From Peptoniphilus sp. BV3C26 (GTDB lineage Bacteria; Bacillota; Clostridia; Tissierellales; Peptoniphilaceae), in assembly GCF_000478985.1 (NCBI RefSeq), contig NZ_AWXB01000063.1:1-64000 (forward strand): a stretch of 64,000 nucleotides of DNA, read 5' to 3'. This document shows positions 24,304 to 33,363 of the stretch, piece after piece. The notes under the pieces were generated by a model. It had not been told where the DNA came from. It saw nothing but the letters and a program-made list of their open reading frames with translations, and ran no database searches. A program made the translations under genes and the position numbers. Position 1 is the stretch's first letter, and every line of letters starts with the position of its first letter.

Positions 24304-25287
24304 TTATTTAATGACTTTATATAACTCATCGGGTTTGGGCTCATCTATTTTTTCTTTTTTATCAGAAATTAAATACATCCCTTTTTCAACTATTTTGCCT
24401 ATGTCGCTTATATTCAAGTTTAAAACCTTTCCACTTTCTATTATGCTTTTTGCATTTTTTTCTTCAGCTATAAAGAGCATAGAGCCGCTTGAAATTAATC
24501 TCAAAGGATCAATTTTATAATAATTGCAAATTTTTTTAGTAACTTCAGTAATAGGAACTTTATTTTTTTCAATTTCTATTCCATAGCCTGAACTGTTTGC
24601 CATCTCCCATGCAGCTCCAAGAAGACCTCCTTCAGTTATGTCATGAAGATTTTTTACTCCAACTTTTTTTGCAATTTCAGACTCTGTTTTTACGGAAATT
24701 AAATTCTTAAAAGATTTGGCAAGCTTCATTTCATCAGAAGTTAAAATATTTTTAATATTGCTAAAATCATCATGAGCTATAATTGAAGTCCCTTCAATTC
24801 CCACATACTTGGAAACTAAAATTCTATCTCCCGGTTTTATTTCATCTCTTTTAGGAATATTATTTTTAGAAACTTTTGCAATTACACTGGTTATAATTAC
24901 TACTTTAGATACTGCATCAGTTATTTCAGTATGTCCTCCTACAATATCAACATTTAACTTATCTGCAGCTTTGGAAGCATCCTTTACAATATTTTCTATT
25001 TCAGCTTTACTTATATTTTTAGGAAATAAACAACACATCAAAAGTCCTACTGGCTCTGCGCATTCGCAATAAGCATCATTACAAGAAATATTAACTGCTA
25101 AATTCCCAATATTTTGTGATGCTCCCGTTATAGGATCTGTGGAAACGACAATTAAATCCTCTTTAAAATCCATAATTGAACAATCCATGCCTACCTTTGA
25201 TGAGCTTACTACTTCTTTTCTTTTTATATTTAAATTTTTAAAAATTAATTTTTCTAAATCACTATTAGAAATTTTCCCTATTTCCAT
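24304..25287 (-). CDS. AIR synthase-related protein (PurM/HypE/ThiL/SelD superfamily)
   Basis: A 327-aa two-domain ATP-binding protein of the PurM superfamily: VVSTDPITGASQNIGNLAVNISCNDAYCECAEPVG is the N-terminal ATP/Mg region, GGHTEITDAVSKVVIITSVIA the next, and NLHDITEGGLLGAAWEMANSSGYGI the C-terminal domain. It lacks the SelD Cys/Sec-Gly motif and the HypE C-terminal Pro-Arg-Ile-Cys tail, so neither name is justified. The substrate is unknown. It overlaps pilN by one base (TAATG), an unexplained link to the pilus genes. Confidence 0.75.
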   Translation of the reverse strand: MEIGKISNSDLEKLIFKNLNIKRKEVVSSSKVGMDCSIMDFKEDLIVVSTDPITGASQNIGNLAVNISCNDAYCECAEPVGLLMCCLFPKNISKAEIENIVKDASKAADKLNVDIVGGHTEITDAVSKVVIITSVIAKVSKNNIPKRDEIKPGDRILVSKYVGIEGTSIIAHDDFSNIKNILTSDEMKLAKSFKNLISVKTESEIAKKVGVKNLHDITEGGLLGAAWEMANSSGYGIEIEKNKVPITEVTKKICNYYKIDPLRLISSGSMLFIAEEKNAKSIIESGKVLNLNISDIGKIVEKGMYLISDKKEKIDEPKPDELYKVIK

Positions 25288-25745
25288 TATTCCTCCATAC
25301 TTATTATAAAATAAACGACATCTTTTTTATCTAAGCTTATACTTGGATTAAAATTTTTTAATTTTTCTTTTAAAGAGAGCGCCTTTTCATTATCTCTTGC
25401 AAGACCTCTTATTTCAATTTTTTGATTATCCATATAATAGTCTGTTATTAATATATCATCGGATTTTTCGTCCAATAAAATATTTAGTACTTCATTAAAT
25501 CTCTTAGTTAGATCTTTTTCTTCCACATCTACGACTTGAACCTTAGCTTTCGATTTGTTTTCTGAAATTTTCTCAATTAATTTTGCATTTTCTAATTTTA
25601 AATTTTGGAGCTCTCTCTTTGAATTATTATAAAAAAACAAATTTACTAAAGCAAAAATTAAAAATATAGAAGTTAAAATTTGAAGGTTTTTATTTTTTAA
25701 TTTAACTTTTTTTTCGTTTTTTAGGAACTTGAGATTTGAAAACAT
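25287..25745 (-). CDS. PilN-like pilus alignment protein
   Basis: About 152 aa: a short basic cytoplasmic start (NEKKVKLKNKN), one membrane helix (ILTSIFLIFALVNLFFY), a coiled coil (ELQNLKLENAKLIEKI), then a small ferredoxin-like domain (ILITDYYMDNQKIEIRGLARDNEKALSLKEKL), the PilN/PilO layout. PilN joins cytoplasmic PilM to the outer-face alignment complex. I use the ATG at 25745; an ORF start at 25814 also exists and no strong SD decides. It overlaps pilM by 44 bases. Assigned by architecture and order. Confidence 0.65.
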   Translation of the reverse strand: MFSNLKFLKNEKKVKLKNKNLQILTSIFLIFALVNLFFYNNSKRELQNLKLENAKLIEKISENKSKAKVQVVDVEEKDLTKRFNEVLNILLDEKSDDILITDYYMDNQKIEIRGLARDNEKALSLKEKLKNFNPSISLDKKDVVYFIISMEE

Positions 25746-26541
25746 CAAAAGGTTCAATTTGAAATTCCCTGAACAAATCTTTATATCTTTGAAAATCAAA
25801 AAATAAATCTCCACTTAAATAAATTTTTTCAAATTTATTTTCTTGTAACTTTTTAACTATTTTCATAGTTTGCTCATTTAAATAAAAATTAAACTTAAGT
25901 AAAAAATCGTCCTCGATGAAGCTGTCCTGTGGATCTTCTATAGAATTAAGAATATTTTTTACATTTTCATAGATTAAATTATTGTCTTCATACAAACTAT
26001 TAAGCTTATCAGTACTATAAAAATTAAATTCTTTTAAAATCTTATCTTTTATTGCCAAAACTATTAGAGACTGTGTAATTATAACATAGGCTCCATCTTC
26101 ATAAAATTTAAAAAGAGAGCTTAAATTTAAAATCTGATTTAATTTTAAATTTAATTTTTCGAAAACTTCTTCATACTTTAAACGATTTTTTTCAGGTATT
26201 GTTGAATAGGAAAAATAATTATCTTCTTGATCCTCTATGTCTATATAAACTTTATCAGAAGAATTTTCAAATTCTATTTCCAATAAATTTTCTAGATCAT
26301 CTTTCTTTATGTTCTCAAATTTTTGACAATGAAATTTAAAACCTTGTAAAAAAATTAAATTAAATAAAGTGTCTTTTGCTATGTCATTTAATTCTATTTC
26401 TTTTTTCAACAAATAAAAAATATGATTAAAATCTATAATCTCGCAATCTTTTAAAACACCCTCTGGTATTAATAATTCTCGTTTTTTTCCATAAAAATAT
26501 GTAATTTTTTTGTCTTCAATAAATAAATTTAATACTTGCAA
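25702..26541 (-). CDS. PilM-like pilus assembly protein (divergent)
   Basis: A 279-aa soluble protein between pilD and pilN, where PilM belongs. The start ([18 protein letters not shown]) has the strand pattern of an actin-like ATPase N-terminus, and KIYLSGDLFFDF resembles the late actin-fold strand. The nucleotide motifs are not clear, so it may have lost ATP binding. It begins with TTG, with GGAG 7 nt upstream inside pilD, and ends in a basic tail (PKKRKKS). PilM binds PilN and couples to the motor. The assignment rests mainly on context. Confidence 0.6.
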   Translation of the reverse strand: MQVLNLFIEDKKITYFYGKKRELLIPEGVLKDCEIIDFNHIFYLLKKEIELNDIAKDTLFNLIFLQGFKFHCQKFENIKKDDLENLLEIEFENSSDKVYIDIEDQEDNYFSYSTIPEKNRLKYEEVFEKLNLKLNQILNLSSLFKFYEDGAYVIITQSLIVLAIKDKILKEFNFYSTDKLNSLYEDNNLIYENVKNILNSIEDPQDSFIEDDFLLKFNFYLNEQTMKIVKKLQENKFEKIYLSGDLFFDFQRYKDLFREFQIEPFDVFKSQVPKKRKKS

Positions 26542-27239
26542 AATATTACTCCAAATAAAACAACCAAAATAAAAGGTCCAAAAGCAATTTCATCTTTTCT
26601 ACCTTTTTTCTTTAAAAGAATTAAAATTATTCCTACTAAAGCTCCAAGACTAAATGTGTAGGTAAAATATCTAAAAGCTTCAAATATATTTGAACTTACA
26701 AGTCCTAAGCTTGCTCCAAGTAAAATATCTCCTGACCCCATAGACTTTGTAATTATAAAAATTAAATAAAAAACTAATAGTAAAAAAATATAGGGCAAAA
26801 TAAATTCTTTAAAATTTCCTTTATAAAAATTTAAAATTGCTAAAAATATGTACAAAATAAATACATCAAAATCATAAATATCTTTATAAAAAAAATCACT
26901 TAAAAATATACTTAAGCAAATGAAAAACAATAGACCTTTAATTGCTAATAAAATTAAATCTTTTGATTGGTTTTTAAATATAAAAATTAAACTAAGTCCT
27001 CCTATTAGTTCAATAAAAGGATAGATAAAAGAAATCTTTTCCTTACAATATCTGCATTTTCCCCTCAAAAATATATAGCTTATTAAGGGGATTTCCAAAT
27101 ACATAGGTATAATTTTTTTACAATTGTCGCATTTGCTCCTTGAAAAAATAAAATCTTCCCCAGCGTTTCTTCTTTCATTTAAGCAAAGGACAAAAGATGC
27201 AATTGAGGAGCCGAGAAAGAATATAAAAAATAAAATCAT
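26529..27239 (-). CDS. pilD: prepilin leader peptidase / N-methyltransferase
   Basis: A 236-aa A24-family membrane aspartic peptidase that cleaves and methylates prepilins. The N-terminal zinc-binding pair CDNCKK and CRYCKEK (about residues 37-65) marks the bifunctional form. The catalytic Asp residues lie in [12 protein letters not shown] (near 122) and [12 protein letters not shown] (near 169). About seven membrane helices. It overlaps pilA (ATGA). No other prepilin peptidase is in the window, so it should serve both pilin loci. Confidence 0.92.
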   Translation of the reverse strand: MILFFIFFLGSSIASFVLCLNERRNAGEDFIFSRSKCDNCKKIIPMYLEIPLISYIFLRGKCRYCKEKISFIYPFIELIGGLSLIFIFKNQSKDLILLAIKGLLFFICLSIFLSDFFYKDIYDFDVFILYIFLAILNFYKGNFKEFILPYIFLLLVFYLIFIITKSMGSGDILLGASLGLVSSNIFEAFRYFTYTFSLGALVGIILILLKKKGRKDEIAFGPFILVVLFGVIFCKY

Positions 27240-27595
27240 TGCGTTTCAACTATGTTATTATTTTTAATTTCAACCATTCCGGGACTTACTATAATATTTT
27301 TATTTCCATCAAGCTCTACCTTAAATGTCCCATCATTATAAGTTTTAGGCATTTTGCCACCTTCAATATAATTTAAAATATCAGCATCACTTATAGATGT
27401 TGCATTGGGATTATCAGCCAAAAATGAAGCTGCAGCATTTTTTAAAATTACTACATTTGCATTATGGGCTGCCGCCTTTGCTTTTAAATTTGAATTTTGA
27501 TACTTAGGTATGGCTATTGATGCTAAAACTGCTATTATAGCTATGACAATTATTAATTCAATTAGTGTAAAACCCTTTTTCTTTTTAAATTTCAT
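27236..27595 (-). CDS. pilA: major type IV pilin
   Basis: A 119-aa prepilin: leader MKFKKKKG, then [25 protein letters not shown], the canonical N-terminal helix with Glu5. The short soluble domain ([25 protein letters not shown], then [13 protein letters not shown]) has no cysteine, so no disulfide loop. Its place between pilC and pilD and the textbook N-terminus make it the likely major subunit. The SD is weak, and the gene is tightly packed with pilC upstream (2 bases). Confidence 0.9.
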   Translation of the reverse strand: MKFKKKKGFTLIELIIVIAIIAVLASIAIPKYQNSNLKAKAAAHNANVVILKNAAASFLADNPNATSISDADILNYIEGGKMPKTYNDGTFKVELDGNKNIIVSPGMVEIKNNNIVETQ

Positions 27596-27597
27596 TT

Positions 27598-28776
27598 TTA
27601 CCTCACTAAATTTACTAAATCAAACATAGGAATTGCTACTCCTAAAACTACAAAACCGACTAAAATTGACAAAAAAATAATCAAAGCAGGCTCTAACAAA
27701 CTTACAAATCTCTTTAAATTTATATCCAATTCATCTTTGTAATATTTATCCAATTCTTCAAAAGCAACTTTAAAGGATGCTGATTCTTCGCTTGCTTTTA
27801 AAATTGAAATGTATATTTTAGGAAAAAGCTTAGTTTCTTCCAGAGATTTTGAAATAGATTCTCCTCCATTTATTTTTCTAACTGTATCTAACATTTTGTC
27901 TTTTATATAAAATTCAGAATTTTTAGCATAATAATTTAAAGCCTCGCTTAAATTAAAATCAGCTTTTAAAAATAAATTCATTGTACTTGTAAATTTATTT
28001 AAAAAATCCAAATTTCCAATCTTAGATTTTAAAATCATTTTCTCTAAAAATTTTCTTTTTGAAGTTAATAAATAATAAATTATCAAAAAAATTGAAATAA
28101 TAAATAATGGAAAAATTATAAAAATATTATTTTTAATAAAACTTGAAATATTAATAATAAATTTAGTTAGCAAAGGAAGCTCTACTCCACTGTCTCTAAA
28201 AATATCACTAAATTTCGGCAAAACATTTATCAGCAAAAAATTAAGAACTAAAATAAAAACTGTAAAAAGTATTATGGGATATGTAAAGGCGTTAATTATT
28301 TCTTTTTTAACTAAAGCTCTTTTAAAATAATAGTTACTTATTTCATAAAAAACAGTGTTTAAATTTCCTGTGGATTCCGCACCTTTAATTAAAGAACCAG
28401 TCCATTTAGGCATATTTTTTTCTTCAAAAAAGCAGGTGCTTAAACTTTTTCCTTCTTTTAATTTTTTACATATGTTTTTTAAAAATTCGCCCTTATAATC
28501 ATTAAATTCCCCTGATAAAATCTCACTTGCCATTTCAAGACTTATTCCGGAACTTAAAAGAATATAGTATTCCCTGGATAAAAGTGCAACCTCTTCATAT
28601 GTCCATCTTTTTTTGCTGAGTTTAATTTCACTATTAAATTCTATGGATTTTTTAACTTCTATGGGTCTTGAATTTCTATTTTTCAGTTTTAAAATAGCAT
28701 CTTGACGACTTTGCGAAATAATTTTTCCCTTTTCAATTTTTCCTTGATCGTTTAAAGCTCTGTAAGAAAAATTCAT
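27598..28776 (-). CDS. pilC: type IV pilus inner-membrane platform protein
   Basis: About 392 aa of the GspF/PilC family. Two repeated cytoplasmic domains ([22 protein letters not shown], then [20 protein letters not shown]) are followed by membrane helices ([40 protein letters not shown]). PilC links the motor ATPase to pilin insertion. I start at the ATG at 28776, preceded by GAGGGG; an ATG at 28788 overlapping the pilB stop would add four residues. Confidence 0.93.
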   Translation of the reverse strand: MNFSYRALNDQGKIEKGKIISQSRQDAILKLKNRNSRPIEVKKSIEFNSEIKLSKKRWTYEEVALLSREYYILLSSGISLEMASEILSGEFNDYKGEFLKNICKKLKEGKSLSTCFFEEKNMPKWTGSLIKGAESTGNLNTVFYEISNYYFKRALVKKEIINAFTYPIILFTVFILVLNFLLINVLPKFSDIFRDSGVELPLLTKFIINISSFIKNNIFIIFPLFIISIFLIIYYLLTSKRKFLEKMILKSKIGNLDFLNKFTSTMNLFLKADFNLSEALNYYAKNSEFYIKDKMLDTVRKINGGESISKSLEETKLFPKIYISILKASEESASFKVAFEELDKYYKDELDINLKRFVSLLEPALIIFLSILVGFVVLGVAIPMFDLVNLVR

Positions 28777-28787
28777 ATAACCCCTCA

Positions 28788-30209
28788 TTAATGGAAAATA
28801 TTTTTATAAACTTCATCTAAAGATATAAGTCCATCTGACAAAAGTTTTTTAAAACTTTCCTTTAATTCAATCATACCGCTTTCTTTTGCAAGATTTTCAA
28901 TTTCGGATAAATTTGATAAATCTTCAATCTTATCTCTTATTTTTGTAAAATCTAAAATTTCAAAAACTGCTTTTCTTCCTATATAGCCATTATCACAAAA
29001 TTCACAATATCCATTTTCATAATAATCCATTTCTTGGTCAAAAATATCAACATAGGAATGTTTTCTTATTTTGCAGTGAGGACATAAAACTCTAACAAGT
29101 CTTTGAGAAATTATCCCTATTATGCCTGCTCTTATTTGGTAATTCATAATTCCCATATCCTTTAATCTTATTATTGCTTGTGCCGAATTATTTGTATGAA
29201 GAGTTGATAAAACTAAATGACCTGTTATTGATGATCTCAGGGCAATTTTTGCAGTTTCAACATTTCTAATTTCTCCAACCATTATTTTATCAGGATCTTG
29301 TCTTAAAATTGCCCTCAAGCCCTGTTCAAAATCCAATCCAGTTTTTTCATTTACTGGTATTTGATTTATTCCTTCAATTTTATATTCAACAGGATCCTCT
29401 ATGGTCATAATATTAATTTCAGGATTTTTTATTTTTTCAAGAATTGAATATATTGTTGAAGTTTTTCCGCTTCCAGTAGGACCACAAACTAAAATTAATC
29501 CACTTGGTTGCTTTATTAAATTTTCAATACTTTCTCTATCGTTTGCCTTAAGACCTATGCCGTCAAAAGTTAAATTTAAATTTATCTTATCTAATATTCT
29601 AAGAACAATTTTTTCTCCAAAAACTGTGGGAACTGTAGAAACTCTTATATCAACTTTAAGATTTCGATTTTCATAGGTCATTCTTCCATCTTGAGGTAAC
29701 CTTTTTTCAGAAATATCTAAACCTGATAAAATTTTTATTCTGGAAATAATTTTTAGAGTTATTTCTTTTTTTATGTTTACTAAATCTTTTAAAACACCAT
29801 CTCTTCTAATTCTTATGGTGCTATATTTTTCATAGGGGTCAAAATGAATATCTGAAGCCTTTTTTTCAATAGAATACATAACTATTTTATCTATTATCTT
29901 TGCTATAGGAGAATTTAAATCATCTAAATTTTCCATAAAATTGTCCGATTCAACATTTAACTTATTTATCTCATTTTCTATTGAAAATTTATTTTTATAT
30001 GTAATTTTAATTTGTCTATTTAATTTTTCTTCATCTACTTTTTGAAAAATAAGACTTTTATTTAGTAAGGCTTCAAGATTTTTTTTAACATCTAAATCTT
30101 CATTTAGGACATAAAAATATATCTTGTCCCCAAGAATTTTTACAGGGACAAGTTTATATTCATAAGCGAAATTTTTATCTATAATTTTTAAAATTTCATT
30201 AATTTCCAT
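28788..30209 (-). CDS. pilB: type IV pilus assembly ATPase
   Basis: About 473 aa of the GspE/PilB family; powers pilus extension. A short N-terminal domain is followed by the catalytic core: Walker A GPTGSGKTSTIY (Gly243), Asp box IEDPVEYKIEGINQ, Walker B region IMVGEIRNVETAKIALRSS, His box TGHLVLSTLHTN. A C-terminal zinc site has CPHC and CEFC, as in extension ATPases. I use the ATG at 30209 (GGAAG 6 nt upstream); it overlaps topA by 11 bases. No PilT-type retraction ATPase is in the window. Confidence 0.93.
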   Translation of the reverse strand: MEINEILKIIDKNFAYEYKLVPVKILGDKIYFYVLNEDLDVKKNLEALLNKSLIFQKVDEEKLNRQIKITYKNKFSIENEINKLNVESDNFMENLDDLNSPIAKIIDKIVMYSIEKKASDIHFDPYEKYSTIRIRRDGVLKDLVNIKKEITLKIISRIKILSGLDISEKRLPQDGRMTYENRNLKVDIRVSTVPTVFGEKIVLRILDKINLNLTFDGIGLKANDRESIENLIKQPSGLILVCGPTGSGKTSTIYSILEKIKNPEINIMTIEDPVEYKIEGINQIPVNEKTGLDFEQGLRAILRQDPDKIMVGEIRNVETAKIALRSSITGHLVLSTLHTNNSAQAIIRLKDMGIMNYQIRAGIIGIISQRLVRVLCPHCKIRKHSYVDIFDQEMDYYENGYCEFCDNGYIGRKAVFEILDFTKIRDKIEDLSNLSEIENLAKESGMIELKESFKKLLSDGLISLDEVYKNIFH

Positions 30210-32271
30210 TTTTTTCTTCCACATATCCGCAATTTTCACATTTTAAAACTAATCCTTTTCTTGTTGTGACTTTTGAAAGATTATGTGAACATTTTGGACA
30301 TTTTTTATCTACTGGTTCATTCCAAGATACAAAATCACATTTAGGATAATTTGAACATCCATAAAATTTTCTACCTTTTTTTGAGCGTTTTATAACTATT
30401 TCTCCATCATTACATTTAGGACATTTTAATCCAATTTTTTCAAGAAGAGGCTTTGAATTTCTACATTCGGGAAATCCTGGACAAGCTAAAAATTTTCCGT
30501 AACGACCCATTTTGATTACCATATGTCTTCCGCATTTTTCGCATATTTCATCAGTGACTTCATCTTCTATTTTTATTTTATCCATTTCATCTTCTGCTAC
30601 TTTTAAATCTTCTTTTATGCCATCATAAAACTCTCTTAAAACTTCTTTCCACTGTAAATTTCCATCTGCAATTTTATCTAAGTCATCTTCTAATTTTGCA
30701 GTAAAGTTTTTATCTACAATTTCTTTAAAATATTTACTTAAAACTTTATTTACAGTTTCACCAAGCTCAGTAGGTATAAATTTTTTATCTTCAAGGCTTA
30801 CGTAATTTCTTGATTGTAATGTGCTTATAGTAGGTGAATAAGTTGAAGGTCTGCCTATGCCTAAATCTTCAAGTAACTTTATTAAAGATGCTTCATTATA
30901 TCTTGGTGGTCCTTGAGTAAAATGCTTAATAGGTTCAACTTTTTCCGTATTTAAAATTTCTCCTTCTAAAAGATCAGGTAAAAGCTTGTCTTTTTCATTT
31001 AACAAATCATATACTCTTAAAAATCCTTCGAAATTAATTTTTGAGCCCCTTGCCTTAAAAATATTATCATTAGATTTTAAATCAAGAGAAATTGTGTCAT
31101 AAACTGCATCTGCCATTAAGGAAGCCAAAAATCTTTTCCAAATTAAGGTATAAAGCTTAAGCTCATCTCTTGAGAGAGCTTCTTTTATACTTGATGGACT
31201 TTTAAATACATCTGTAGGTCTTATACATTCATGGGCATCTTGTACACCTTGCTTTGCTTTTGTAGTTTTTTTATGACCTAAATAATTTTTTCCATAATTT
31301 TTTTCTATAAATTCAAAAGCTTTTGCCTGAGCTTGATCTGAAATTCTTACAGAATCCGTTCTCATATAGGTAATTAAACCTACAGATCCTTCTGAGGGCA
31401 AATTTATTCCTTCATATAAACTTTGAGCTATTCTCATTGTTTTTTTTGTAGAAAAACCTATTTTTCTTGATGCTTCTTGTTGTAAGGTTGATGTTGTAAA
31501 AGGATTAAAGGCCTGTCTTCTCTTTGTTCCCTTATCTAATTTAAATACTGAAAAATTTTTCTTATCAATTGATTTTAAAATTTCTTTCGCTTCTTTTTCA
31601 TTAGATATTTTTACTTTTTCTATTTTATCTTTTATAAGTTTTCCATAAAATTCTGAAGTAAAACTTGTTTTATTTTTTTTATGTTCAGCTTCTATTGTAA
31701 AATATTCTTCAGGAATAAATTCTTCTATTTCTTTTTCTCTGTCACAAATTATTTTTAAAACAACAGACTGAACTCGTCCAGCTGACAGACCACTTTTAAT
31801 TTTCTTCCACAAAAAAGGACTTATTTTATAACCTGCAAGTCTGTCAAGTAATCTTCTCGCTTGTTGAGCGTCTACCAAATACATATCTATTTCTCTTGGA
31901 TTTTTTATTTGACTTTTTACAGTATCCTTTGTTATTTCATTAAAGGTAACCCTATTTTTTTCTTTAGGATCTAATTCCAAAATATGACATAAATGCCAGG
32001 AGATAGCTTCTCCTTCCCTATCGGGGTCAGTTGCCAAAAAAACATTGTCAGCTTCCTTTGCGTTTTTTTTCAATTCTTTTATTATTGAACCCTTGCCTCT
32101 TATATTTATATATTCCGGCTCAAAATCCTTTTCTATATCAATTCCTATTCTTGATTTCGGAAGATCTCTTATGTGACCTACTGAAGCAATGACATTATAA
32201 TTTCTTCCAAGCATCTTTTTTATTGTTTTTGCCTTAGTCGGCGACTCTACAATCACTAAATTCTTTACCAA
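30199..32271 (-). CDS. topA: DNA topoisomerase I
   Basis: A 690-aa type IA topoisomerase that relaxes negative supercoils. TOPRIM begins VIVESPTKAKTIKKMLG with DPDREGEAISWHL. The active-site Tyr is in LITYMRTDSVRIS. The C-terminus carries zinc-finger modules CEKCGRHM...CPGFPEC and CPKCNDGE...CSNYPKC, and a shorter CPKC...CENC. The order dprA-topA is conserved in Firmicutes; here pilB follows directly. Confidence 0.97.
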   Translation of the reverse strand: MVKNLVIVESPTKAKTIKKMLGRNYNVIASVGHIRDLPKSRIGIDIEKDFEPEYINIRGKGSIIKELKKNAKEADNVFLATDPDREGEAISWHLCHILELDPKEKNRVTFNEITKDTVKSQIKNPREIDMYLVDAQQARRLLDRLAGYKISPFLWKKIKSGLSAGRVQSVVLKIICDREKEIEEFIPEEYFTIEAEHKKNKTSFTSEFYGKLIKDKIEKVKISNEKEAKEILKSIDKKNFSVFKLDKGTKRRQAFNPFTTSTLQQEASRKIGFSTKKTMRIAQSLYEGINLPSEGSVGLITYMRTDSVRISDQAQAKAFEFIEKNYGKNYLGHKKTTKAKQGVQDAHECIRPTDVFKSPSSIKEALSRDELKLYTLIWKRFLASLMADAVYDTISLDLKSNDNIFKARGSKINFEGFLRVYDLLNEKDKLLPDLLEGEILNTEKVEPIKHFTQGPPRYNEASLIKLLEDLGIGRPSTYSPTISTLQSRNYVSLEDKKFIPTELGETVNKVLSKYFKEIVDKNFTAKLEDDLDKIADGNLQWKEVLREFYDGIKEDLKVAEDEMDKIKIEDEVTDEICEKCGRHMVIKMGRYGKFLACPGFPECRNSKPLLEKIGLKCPKCNDGEIVIKRSKKGRKFYGCSNYPKCDFVSWNEPVDKKCPKCSHNLSKVTTRKGLVLKCENCGYVEEKNGN

Positions 32272-32280
32272 AACTAACTC

Positions 32281-33363
32281 CTATCTAATGCTAAATTCTC
32301 CCTTACCTACTTCTTCTATAAATCCCTTTAATTCTAAAACTGTAAGTATTCCGCTAACAAAAGATATATTATATTTGCTGTTAGCTGCAATTTTTTCCAC
32401 GTCTTTTATTCCATTATAAATTAATTCATAAATTTCTTTTTCATCTTCTCCCAGTTCATCACTCTTAAGAGCTACCATCTTTTTATTTTGATTAAGCTCG
32501 CTTATTTTACTTAAAATGTCATCAATGGATAAAAGAGGATATGCCCCATCCCTTATAAGTAAATTTGTTCCCTCAGAAAGAGGTGAATTAATATTTCCAG
32601 GAACTGAAAAAATTTCCTTCCCCTGTTCTGCTCCAATTCTTGCTGTAATCAGAGAACCACTTTTAGTTCTTGCTTCCATAACAATAATCGCTGAGCTTAA
32701 ACCTGAAATAATTCTATTTCTTTCAGGAAACCTAAAAGGTAAAGGTTGAGTTTCAAAGGGATATTCTGAAATTACTCCACCATTTTTTGAAACTTTTTCA
32801 TATAAGCTCTGATTTTTATAAGGATATATAACATCAACTCCATTGCCTAAAACTCCAATAGTTTTTCCTTTATTTTCAAGACACGTTCTATGGGCAATGG
32901 AATCTATTCCATAAGCAAGACCTGAAACAATAACCGCTCCAAGATCAGTAAGTTCTCTTACAAATTTTTTTGTTACAAATTCTCCATAATCAGAATACTT
33001 TCTTGCACCTACAACTCCAATTTTTACTTCCTCAGGAATATATCCATTAAGATATAGAACTTGTGGCGGATTGTCAATATATTTCAAATTTTCAGGATAA
33101 TTTTCATCAAATATACTTATTATTTTTGTATCTTTTCCCTTAAGATGATTATCTAATCTTTCAAAAAATCCCTCATCAAAATTTTTTAATCTCAATTTAG
33201 TTGCCGGTCTTAAAAAATCTAACAAATCAATAAACTCATCTATTTTTCTTATATCTTCAAAATTTAAGTTATTAGCTTCAAAATAATTTTTAATTTCAAT
33301 TATCTGGTCGTTTACAATTCCTATGCCATTTAAATAAATTAAAAGATTTCTAAGTCCTTTCAT
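32281..33363 (-). CDS. dprA: DNA-processing protein DprA
   Basis: About 360 aa. DprA protects incoming single-stranded DNA and loads RecA during natural transformation. The Rossmann-like core has VGARKYSDYGE, VSGLAYGIDSIAHR, VLGNGVDVIYP and SGLSSAIIVMEARTKSGSLITA. A C-terminal winged-helix DML1-type domain ends the chain. I start at the ATG at 33363 (GGAG 6 nt upstream), overlapping the yifB stop (TAATG). It sits one gene from the pilus motor, fitting a transformation role. Confidence 0.96.
   Translation of the reverse strand: MKGLRNLLIYLNGIGIVNDQIIEIKNYFEANNLNFEDIRKIDEFIDLLDFLRPATKLRLKNFDEGFFERLDNHLKGKDTKIISIFDENYPENLKYIDNPPQVLYLNGYIPEEVKIGVVGARKYSDYGEFVTKKFVRELTDLGAVIVSGLAYGIDSIAHRTCLENKGKTIGVLGNGVDVIYPYKNQSLYEKVSKNGGVISEYPFETQPLPFRFPERNRIISGLSSAIIVMEARTKSGSLITARIGAEQGKEIFSVPGNINSPLSEGTNLLIRDGAYPLLSIDDILSKISELNQNKKMVALKSDELGEDEKEIYELIYNGIKDVEKIAANSKYNISFVSGILTVLELKGFIEEVGKGEFSIR

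Noticed and set aside
24304-25287. Naming this gene selD or hypE
   Set aside because: It belongs to the same superfamily, but the SelD Cys/Sec motif and the HypE C-terminal Pro-Arg-Ile-Cys are missing, and no selenium or hydrogenase genes are nearby.
2275-30209. Type II secretion system
   Set aside because: The H-I-J-K naming fits minor pilins, but no secretin or GspC/L is present, and the major pilin and Gram-positive setting favour a type IV pilus.
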